Part shown: positions 24,284 to 34,444 of the stretch, one piece after another | How positions within the stretch are numbered: position 1 is the first letter of the stretch | Layout: each line of letters begins with the position of its first letter | Source of the DNA: Phascolomyces articulosus | Lineage: Eukaryota > Mucoromycota > Mucoromycetes > Mucorales > Lichtheimiaceae | Assembly (NCBI GenBank): GCA_025677815.1 | Contig: JAIXMP010000006.1 | Span: 124,001-188,000 of the forward strand | Length of the DNA: 64,000 nt | Reading direction: 5' to 3' | Notes under the pieces: model-generated | Seen by the model: the letters and a program-made list of their open reading frames with translations, nothing else | The model's database searches: none | What the model was told of the DNA's origin: nothing | Made by a program: the position numbers and the translations under genes

Positions 24284-24860
24284 TTGCGACCCAGAGAGCT
24301 CATCACCAAAGGAATTGATAGCATCCGCAACATCACCAAGAAAATACAAAAAGTGCAAGTCATCATCGATGGGAAACACTTTATCTGCAGCCACTCATAC
24401 AAATCCCACAACACAAACAACAAACCAAGCTTTCAGGAGGCAGCTCAATTTTTTCAGCCGCCACCTGACCAACAACGTTTTCAATATATTCATATCCCTT
24501 GTCGAAATCGTCTACCACGTAAAGATATTCGCTCATATTTACAATCATTAGCAATCAACCCAAACCGCATAATCGATATCTCATTTCCAGCACGAAACGT
24601 GTTAAGTCTACTTGTCCATACACAATAGTTTTCAAATGTATCCTCGATCCTTAAGAAAACAAACACTCCCATATTATACAACTTCAATCCAACTAACCCT
24701 ACACACCTCCGAGATCCGACATATATTTCACTGCCCGAGCAACAAAAAAAGTGAAATAGCAGCACAATGCCATAGGAACCGCTGCCTACAGACGGTTAAT
24801 TGGCTAAAACATCATGTTAAACACACTGTTGCCCACTTCTTCCAACACAATGGATGAGTA
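24284..24860 (+). mobile_element. Relic of a non-LTR retrotransposon ORF1-like gene
   Basis: The plus strand gives an open frame with KDIRSYLQSLAINPNRIIDI and SFPARNVLSLLVHTQ. It is broken by a TAG (24628-24630) but continues in frame with NFNPTNPTHLRDPTYISLPE. A one-base change of frame in the A7 run at 24745-24751 then leads to QCHRNRCLQTVNWLKHHV. This matches my recollection of ORF1 proteins of Mucorales LINE-type elements (a region ahead of the endonuclease/reverse-transcriptase ORF). No reverse transcriptase follows. The copy is short and inactive. Confidence 0.45.
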
Positions 24861-25843
24861 TCATCCTCCAATGTTACCACTATTCCTAAATCATCCCTTT
24901 AAGTTAGTGAATTCCCTAAAGCTAATGTACTACTCACTATAAATTTATATGCATCCTTTTACACATCTCTAACTTTTTCCCTGTATCCCAACAGGGTTTT
25001 TTCAAATCTATATGCTTTTTTTTATCTGTCTCGAACAAGTATGTCAGGCCTGACGATGTGTTCAATGGAGACATTAAATAAAACAATAATTTTCACCGTA
25101 ATAGGCCTTTTATCCTAAAACGAAAAGGATGGCTTCTTTTGCACTGACAACAATAAAAAAATGTCTGAGTTCTTTTGATTCCTTCAGTCTAGCAGTTACT
25201 CAGTAGTGCTTATTCTAACTATCTAAAAGCAGTAGTAAAGTAATCAAATAAGACCTGTTTTTTTTGTAAATCAGCAGCAGAAAGGGTGATCTTTTTTTTT
25301 CTTATACCTGTTTTTAGATTTTATAATTTAAAATAAATTAATATCATTGCACAATTAGCAGATAGTCAGAGAATTCCTTATGGAATGTATAACTCCCCCC
25401 TCTTTCTACAGCAAGCCATTTTATTGTTTCAGATTTGTTTGAGAAAAAATAATTAGTAGTAACTCCTTTCACAACAACAATGAAATACCTAAGCAAGAGA
25501 ATTATGGTGAAAAGCTTTATTATTGTTATTCGATAAAATATAAGCCTGATATTGATTTCCTATTATCCTGCACAAGATTACACAACATAGCATTTATAAA
25601 AAAAAATTAAGTGAACAATAATATTTTTAAATGAAAAAACGACGAAGCCTCGTCTAAAATCGAATCAAGCCAAGGTAAAAATGGCTGAGATTTCCATAGT
25701 CGGTAAAGTACAGTATGAAAGGGATAACTCTCCCCCACCACCCCTTATTATAATTTCATTCAACGCAAAAAAAAGAAGTACAACTAAAAGGGAAAAAAAA
25801 CGCCCACCAGCAAAAAATTCATATATCTATTCAACTTATCTAA
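24861..25843. other. Spacer before CCH1, possibly including the LINE relic's tail
   Basis: AT-rich, no gene. A perfect 12-bp palindrome (GTCAGGCCTGAC, 25043-25054) is followed within about 25 bp by ATTAAATAAAACAATAA, which could be the 3' tail of the retrotransposon relic. The final 200 bp would serve as the CCH1 promoter and leader. Confidence 0.35.
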
Positions 25844-28800
25844 ATGTCGATGTCTACGAACCGCCAGGAACATAAAGGTCCCGGCGGCTCAAGGCTTTCG
25901 TCTAATAACCCATATAAAGAATTAGAGGAGAGAGGGGATTTCGAACCTCCTCAGGGCACTGATTCCGCCTTTTTGACATTTACTCCCAAAGAACGGAATG
26001 TCACCAGTTATGATAATAGCAACAACCCTATCAATAATAATAATAATAATAATAATGCCGGATCGCTTCGACGAAAAAATACAATGACAAAACCTGTACC
26101 TATAGAAGAGTTTGAAGCAGCATTTGAAGAACGACCCGTTTTACGACCACCTCCTATACAAGAAGAAGAACTGCCACCTGTCGATAATAATAATAATAAT
26201 AATAATAATGGCGCTGGATTTATTCATCGTCGACCATCTCGAGCTGAATCGATCACATCCCCTTCTATGGGTTTATTAGCGAATCAATCTCCTATTCCTA
26301 GTTACGATGCTACGGAGGAACATGATTATTCAGATATAACTCGATTAACAGCGCATGGCAATGGAGGTGTTGGTGAACCATCAACATCTTCAACAGCTGA
26401 TCAAGTTTCTCCCAAACGCTCTGTACGACGAAATCAATCCATTCGTAAAGTAGCGACGGTGTTAAGAAAAGTCTCTCGGCGTGTAGTGAATACTCAAAAC
26501 GACGAACGTGCACCTTTATCCCGTCATCGTTCTTCTTCCACGATACCCCTCATCCATAGTCAACATGAACATGATGATATTGCTGAAGAAGAGTCTATAC
26601 CAATGACACCTTCACCCTCCATCAAATCAGTTACCCAGTCGCTGGACGACAACAATCCTCCACAACAGTATGAAGTACGAAAAAGTAAACAACGAGGTAT
26701 CATTTTGGCTGGACGAAGCTGTGGTATCTTTGGACCTGAAAATTTGCTTCGTCGGTTATTTGCTCGTATATTACTATGGAGGTAATAGAATACATATTTT
26801 ATATATTGAGATATATAAAGTGTCAAGAAATTTTTATTCATATGACTTTTCTTTATTATGTACCTCCCTATAGATGGTTAGAACCATGTATGATGCTGGT
26901 TATTGCATTACATTGTGGTGTCCTTTTTGCAGTCGGTTGGGGAAATAATCCAACACCTGAACCACCAAGATATTGGGGACAAACATGGGATCAATTTGTC
27001 CTTCTTGTCATATTTATTCTTTATACGTAAAGTTATTATTTTCATTGCATATGGAGAGAGTGAGTGTGGATTTGATAAGGAGATTATGAAAAACTAAATT
27101 TCATCTATGTATAGCCTTTGGGTCCTTATGCGCATTATTGTCTATGGGTTCCTATTTTCTCCAAAACAGACTAGTGGCGAAGACTCCGAGACCCCGCCAC
27201 CTCCTTTAGCCTTTATGCGTCACAGTTGGAATCGCATGGATTTGATATCGGTTGTATGTTATTATGTAGATCTTGGTTTAACCAGTGAAGGTCAAATCTT
27301 GATTGATGATACAAGGCGCATATTGGTATTTAAAGCGTTATCTACCTTGATTCTTCTTCGATTACTTCTTATAACCAATGGCAATCGGATTATTCTACAA
27401 AGTTTGAAAAAGGCTGGCCCATTATTGGTGACTGTCTCGACATTTGTTTTGTTCTTTTTTGTTATTTTAGCGTAAGTACTATTTTTTTTAAAGAGAGAGA
27501 GAGTATATCTAAATTAATTTTTTTTTTTTTTACTGTAGTATTATCGGTGTACAGTCTTTTAAGGGATCCTTTTTACGTCATTGTGTTTGGACAGGTAAAA
27601 AAAAAAAAAAAAAGAGAGAGAGAAAGAGAGAAAGAGACATCGGACTCATTCCACCCATTTTTCTACCGTTCATTTAAACATAAATAAATAAATAAAAATT
27701 GGTGTATAGATCCGGATGATCCAGAAAATATACAAGTTATGGAACAATATTGTGGTGGTTATGTACAAGGTGGTATTGAAAAACCATATCTTCGTCTGGA
27801 TGGCAGCGAAGGTCCATGGTCAAAAGGCTTTATTTGTGAAGAAGGCCTTGTTTGTAAGGTAATGGAATACCAATGAAATGTGATCAAGTAATCGAGGCAT
27901 TTTCTCATGGTGTTGTTAATTATATAGGAAACCGAAAATCCTTCTGGTGGAACAGTCAGCTTTGATAATATTTTTAGTTCCATGTTGATTGTTGTAATTA
28001 TTGCAGGAAGTAAGTCATTTTTATCTAGAATAGAAAAGCAAAATTTTCTTCTTTACTCATATTCTCCCATCTTTCACATAGATCAAACATGGACAGAACC
28101 CATGTACAATATGATGGATGCCGAATATTTCATTGTGTGCCTTTATTTTATCATCAGTGTGGTTATTATGAATTATTGGTTAATTAACTTGTTTGTTGCT
28201 GTGATCAACGAAATGTTTGCCAAAGTTCGAGAAGATTCTCAACATTCTGCATTTACATCATTGAGGTAAATGATAAAAAAAAAAGAACGTGGGAAAATTT
28301 ATGCTCTATATATACTAAACTGAGCAACATGGATCATACATCAACTAACATAACATGCTATTAATTCATTATATTTAGTAAAAAACAAATGCTAGGTGAT
28401 GGTGCAGAGGGATGGTCAATTGGTCAAGGAGCAAAGAAGAAACAAAAAAATAATCGATCCCTTCTTGTTGAATTTGTGAAGTTGACGCGACCTTTTTGGA
28501 CCTTATTGGTGATTGCGGATTTAATTGTCATGGGATGGAAGAATAATGACATGTCAGATGAATATTTAACTTATATTGGTAACTACCATATACTTTTTTT
28601 TTTTAAAAAAAAAAATGATTATTCTACGGGGATAAAATAAACTGAATAAAATACTTATTGATTCATGTCATTCCTATAGATCGCGCTGAACTTGGTTTTT
28701 CCCTTGCATTTTTACTTGAAATCATCATTCGATTTGCAAGTTATTGGCCACGATGGCGCCCCTTTTTTATTTCCAAAGCCAATAGAATGGACTTATTTAT

Positions 28801-31456
28801 TGCTATTATTACCTGCATTATTCAAATTCCTCCCATTCACGATAATCGAGCTGCTTATGCATGGCTGACAGGATTCCAAGTGTTACGTATTTATCGAGTA
28901 GTTGTCATATTTCCACGTGTGAGAACTTTGGGTGTAAGTTTTTATTTTTTTTTATTTTTTGATTCGATAAATCAATAAGATGGATGTGGATTGTTTGGAT
29001 ATTCATATAGAATGCTATATATAGTTACGTGTACTCGGTAGTGTCTGGGGTCTGTTCAACTTGGTGTTCTTTATTGTCCTGGCCACCTTATTTGGTGCGA
29101 TTATGGTAAGCAAATGATGAGCATATAAGCATGATGATGATTAATTTCATTTTAGGAAACTTACTTGTAAATACTAAACTGACTCTTTTTCTTTACATTA
29201 GTCGTTTCAATTGTTTGAAGGATTACTTAATGATAGTGAAGATGGTATGCGCTTCTTTTCAATTTACAATTCCTTTGCCGCTTTGAATCAGGTAAATTAT
29301 TGCTTATCAAAAAACCCATATATTTTATTTTGTTTCTATTATCTAATGCAATTGTTTATTAGCTCTTTTCTGGTGAAGATTGGACTACGGTATTATATGC
29401 AACCATGGAAGCAGGTGCACCTTCAAATACGGCTGCACTCCATGCCATCTTTCTTGTCCTTTGGTTCCTCTTTTCCAACTGTAAGTCATCTACTGACGAG
29501 ATGGATGAATAGAATAATCCACTTTTTTTTGAGCTTCAAGGATAAAACGAAAAAAAAAACTAACACGCCTACCTATCTTAGTTATCCTGGTCAATATGTT
29601 TATTGCTGTATTAATGGAAAATTTCGAAACGGCTGAAGAACAAAAACGACAATTACAAATTCAACAATTTATCAACAAAACAGAACATGTAGTCGACAGT
29701 GATCCTGTCGCAAGTCGATGGAATATTTATCGATACTTTCGTCCTCATCCCAAAAGTGCCAATGTTGGCAATATGCCAGCTAATTTGGTGTTACCTACCA
29801 AAAAGAACACTATGCGAGAATTCATGCATGACGACGGTATTTATTTAGCTCACCATACACAACAAGACGAAGACGAGGCTCACACTGATGAATTTGGAGA
29901 ACAAGCGGATACCCATCGATTTTCACGTGTACGTCAATTTTTTGGTACCATCTTCCATAAACCACAAAAAGAACCGCTTGCTCTCAAGAGTGCGACACGC
30001 AAGAGTATGCATTTAGACGATCGAAATCCATTGGATCAGTTTCATACGTTTTATGATACACGCAAAGGAGAGCAAAATCAACCAATGCGTAATTTGATTC
30101 AATCTTCCTCTGTGGGTAAAGATGCTACAGCATTGGAATTGGCAGAAGCGTATTTGTATGATGCAGAGGAAAGAAAACTGTTGCGACAAGAATTTATTGC
30201 TGCTCATCCTACGTATGATAAATCATTGTATTTGTTTACACCCAACAATCGATTCCGTCGTTGGTGTCAAATGCTTGTGCCTCCCAGTCGTGGTGAACGT
30301 TTTTTTGGTGCACAACCCAATTTGGTGGCCAGTTGGGTCTTTTTCACTATTATCTGTTGCTCTGTTTTAACGACGGTCGTGTTGACCATTTGCAATTCAC
30401 CTGTTTACCAGTTTGAACATCGGGACGATATCAGCCATTTACGTATCTATGATTATTTGGATTATACTTTTACGTTTATTTTTACTATTGAATTTATTAT
30501 CAAAGTGGTCGCCGATGGTTTCTTTATGACCCCCAATGCGTATTTGCTCAATGGATGGAACATATTGGATTCGTTTGTCCTGATATCCTTGTACATGTCC
30601 AATTTCGGTGACTTTTCAAATTCCAGTGGTGTCGAACGTGCCTTCCGTGCCTTCAAAGCCCTTCGAGCCTTACGTCTTATCAATTTACTCAAACCTGCTC
30701 GTGAAATGTTTACTGTCATCTTGGTGAAAGGCCTTCCTCATATTTTTGATGCCATGTGTTTGTGTCTCTTTTTGATCATTCCTTTTGCTCTTTACGGCCA
30801 AAACCTGTTCCAAGGTCTCTTTTATGCCTGCAGTGATGATGATAACATTGCTATCCCCAACAAAGCCATGTGTGTGTATGAAGGACTTCAAGGCATGCAA
30901 GAACCTATGCCTGAAGATGCCGATATCTTTCGACCACGTATCTGGGAAAATCCGTATGTCTATAGCTTTGATTCCTTTTGGCAAGGCCTCCTGGTCTTGG
31001 TAGAAATTGCTAGTGGAGAAGGATGGGTTGATGTCCTTGAAGTCAGTATGAACATTGTGGGGAAAGATCAAAGTCCAGAGCAAGATGCAAGTCAATTATC
31101 AGGTATCTTTTTTATGGTCTATAATCTTGTGGGTTCTATCTTGGTTATTTCGCTGTTCTTGGGTGTGGTACTGGAGAACTTTTCTCGAAGAAACGGAACA
31201 GCTTATTTAACGGCTGAACAACGTCGATGGCTTGATTTGAAAAAACTGTTGGGCCGAATGCGGCCCGCAAAACGACCCAAGGAAATACCGACAAGTCCTA
31301 TCAGGAAATGGTGCTTTGATCGTATTGTAGACAAACGTGGCCGGTTTTATAAGTTTATGACGGTGGTGATTGCATTGAACATTTTGTTTTTATGTACTGA
31401 GTTTGACCGGGATGATGAATATGTGGGTTGGATAACTGCTAGAAGTAAGTAATAAC

Positions 31457-31531
<75 letters not shown>

Positions 31532-34077
31532 GAGAATGAAAGCTGTAGATCAAAAGATTTTTTTATGAAAGAGAAAAAAAAGGAGGGAGAATATGTTCAC
31601 TGACAAGATCATATAATCATAGCCTATGTGTTTTTCGGATTTATTTGTATCTATTGGATGGAAATTACCATCAAACTGCTTGCCCTCGGATGGAACTCGT
31701 TCCGACGTAATTTATGGAATGTCTATGACTTAATCGCGGTTTCTGGCAGTACGATTACAACGATATTTCAATTTGGAACCAGTATTCAACAAGTCAGTGT
31801 AGAAGCACAAAAACTATTCATGACAGCACTCTGCTTTAAACTTGTCCAACGAAGTGATAGTTTGAATCAATTATTTACTATTATTGCGCAAGTATTATGA
31901 TTTCTTTCTTCCAATTTCATTATGGTGCATGATGATGATGGGAAAAAAGTGACCAAACAATAAGCTAATTATATATATATATATATCATCCTATTTATAT
32001 AGCGCATCCGCCTATCAAATTCTGAATGTATTTTTGGTATGGTTTGTGGTTATGACAACGTATGCGATCATGTTTATGGAGATTTTTGGGTTGACTAAAT
32101 ATGGTAGCCAAGCAACAACCGAGCATGTCAATTTCCGTTCCTATGCCAATACCATGATCATGCTTGTGCGTTTTTCAACGGGTGAAGCATGGAATACAGT
32201 CATGCATGATTTCACAGTAGAAGCTCCTGAATGTGTGGCAGCTAGTAATTACCTTGACTCGGATTGTGGTTCAGTCAGTTGGGCCTATTTCTTGTTTTTG
32301 TCCTACAATATCATTTCCATGTACATATTTACGGCGATCTTTGTGGCTGTGGTGGCAGATAACTTTTCCTATGTGTATCAAATTGCCTCAAATTTCTCAC
32401 TTGTCAACCGAGATGAAATCAGAAAATATCCTTTTTTTTATTATTACTATATTTTTAAAATAGAGATGTGGATAGATATTTTTGAGTATAGACTAATTTT
32501 AGAAGAAAGATGGAAGAATCAAAAACAATCTTTAACTCTTAGATCTCTCTTGTTTGTTATCGGTCCATTACGTTCAAGAAGGCTTGGGCTGATTTTGATA
32601 CCGATCGATCCGGTTATCTCGATCCAAGAAATTATATTGGTTTTTGGAGAGTAAGTTATTTATTTATTTATTTACTATCTTATCCACGCCTCCGTTCTCG
32701 TTTCCATCCAACCCCATCCATTAGTCTCCCCCTCCCCCCCCCAAAGATTATTTCTTTATAGTATAAATTGAATGATATAAAAAATAACTCGTGATGGTTT
32801 ATAATATATATATAGCAATTAGGTGGTGTCTTCCGTACATGTATTTATGAACCGGAACATTCGTATAAGAATCTTTCATCACAATGTGCATTAGATGAGA
32901 GACTTGTAGATCCACGGGAAGGTGTCTATCGTATTCGTGTGGATCTTCGAGCTCTTAAAAGAAAATTGAATGAAATTGATCGAACCGTGATTCATCAACG
33001 TAAACAAGATCTCGACATGCTTTATTGGGTAAACAAACAATTTCTACTTTTTATATATCTTTAGGATGATGTTCTTTAATAGAAAACTCACTGAATTTTT
33101 TTATAATAACTAGGAAGCGGCATTAATGGAAGGATCCAAAGGAGTATCATTTAATCAAATGTTACTCATGATTGCACGTCGTAAACTGATTATCCCTGAA
33201 AATGCATTACTGTAAGTTTACTTTTTAAAATGAACTGTTTTTAGAGAGAGAAAATTCTGTATGTTTGTTTTATTTTTATTCATCCATGTCTGAATACATC
33301 TATTTTTTAGTATTGAAGAATTATTGAGTAATCGAAAACGTGAAGATGTTGTACGCACTTTAATCAAAATTGATCGAGTGAAAGGAATGATTGAAACTAT
33401 TGCTTTACGGAAAAAGTTTCTTCGACATTTGGAAAATAAAAAACAACAAGCTGAAGCAATGGAACGAAATCAACATCATTCCCATAATTGTAAGTGCTTT
33501 TTTTTAAATCATTTATTATGATTTGACATATGACCATTTATTCCCATACATGAAAATGTACTTATTGTTTATTTGTTATTTATTGCCAAGCAGTGCCGTC
33601 AATTGTAGTGGATCAACACCGCTTATCTCGACCAGTACATTTGATGAATCTTTATTCTGCACCCGCAACACCTATCACACCTACCAGTGGCCAATTTCAT
33701 GATGATAACGGATCAATTGTATCAGGAGGCGATCTGTAAATATTGTTATTTGTTTATTTATTTTTTTCGGAAACAAGAAAAAGTTTATTTAATTTCCCAT
33801 TTTTTAATTTTATATCTTATTAGGAGAAGTCCAACATTTGATCGAGGAGGAGGTGGCCATGTGGACTCTTATTATTTTGATCCAGAACCAGGTGCTCGAG
33901 ACTCTAATAGTCGTCGAAATAGTGGAGCCGACGATTCTTCAGGACAACGCGATGTTTGGCAAGGTAACGTGAATCCTTTTTTTTTGGTGTATACATTGAT
34001 TGATATATGTAGCATAATGTGTACTGATGATAATAATATTTATTTTAGATATGCTTCAAAGAGAATTAAGGGATTAA
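25844..34077 (+). CDS. CCH1: Cch1 voltage-gated-type calcium channel alpha subunit
   Basis: Twenty-two exons encode 2030 residues, like yeast Cch1. Exons: 25844-26781, 26874-27026, 27115-27471, 27539-27594, 27710-27858, 27928-28009, 28082-28265, 28379-28578, 28680-28933, 29025-29105, 29202-29291, 29363-29480, 29582-31444, 31623-31887, 32003-32425, 32572-32650, 32816-33028, 33114-33211, 33311-33489, 33594-33735, 33824-33963, 34049-34077. A 300-residue disordered Asn/Ser-rich N-terminus precedes four six-helix repeats. Pore residues are Asn579 (IIAGNQTW), Glu853 (SGEDW), Glu1367 (SGEGW) and Glu1658 (STGEAW). After IVS6 (AVVADNFSYVYQ) comes an EF-hand-like loop, DTDRSGYLDPRN. With Mid1, Cch1 forms the plasma-membrane high-affinity Ca2+ influx system used under stress and low calcium. 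Exon 14 ends at a GC donor. The intron after residue 1737 is best read as AT-AC, U12-type. Confidence 0.93.
31460..31525. repeat. GA dinucleotide microsatellite inside a CCH1 intron
   Basis: About 33 uninterrupted GA units start 15 bp after the GTAAGT donor of the intron at 31445-31622. On the sense strand the tract is purine-only. It is the longest simple repeat in the window. Confidence 0.95.
32426..32571 (+). other. Probable U12-type AT-AC intron in CCH1
   Basis: The intron begins ATATCCTTT, a full match to the U12 5' splice site, and ends CCATTAC. Removing it joins AA to G (Lys1738) and gives RDEIRKFKKAWADFDTD, which fits the conserved block after IVS6 in Cch1 proteins. A branch-site-like TCTTTAAC lies at 32529-32536, 36 bases from the 3' end (longer than usual). 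A weaker TTTGTTATC lies 12 bases from the end. No GT-AG pair restores the block. Confidence 0.75.
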
Positions 34078-34444
34078 TGAAACCTTTTTTGATAGATCCT
34101 TTCATTGTGATGTGAGGATGACATGCTTATATATCATTATAATAACAAAATATATCAATAACAAAAAAAAAGATGGATAGATTCCTATCATGTAAATAGT
34201 TATTAACAAATTGAACCAATTTGTTATACAATAAAATAATACCAAATTCGTCATTCTTGTTCTTCAAGTATAATATGTTGTCAAGACCAGTTATTGCTTT
34301 TTTCATGTTAATAAACCTCCGCTCAACTTTCGTGCACGCAGGAATTTTGAAGCCACAAAACTTTTTTTGAATTATCGGGCTGAACTTTTTTTTAGAAAGT
34401 TTTGACAACTTTCATATACATATATATATCACACTACATTAACC
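34078..34444. other. Spacer between CCH1 and MAK21
   Basis: Holds the CCH1 3' UTR and the MAK21 promoter/leader. TA-rich runs precede the MAK21 start codon. A 93-codon minus-strand frame here shows no family features and was not accepted. Confidence 0.5.

Noticed and set aside
25681..25875. 64-codon frame just before CCH1
   Set aside because: Low complexity, overlaps the CCH1 start in another frame, likely its leader.
26776..27097. Separate small genes suggested by frames around CCH1 exons 2-3
   Set aside because: They are intron-extended pieces of CCH1 exons; the spliced model joins them in frame.
32400..32660. Continuous plus-strand frame reading through the AT-AC intron region
   Set aside because: The read-through is Phe/Tyr/Lys-rich and then reads the EF-hand-like segment in the wrong frame; only the spliced form matches the channel family.
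34127..34408. 93-codon minus-strand frame between CCH1 and MAK21
   Set aside because: Fills the MAK21 promoter, rich in Ile/Phe/Lys/Asn, no family resemblance.
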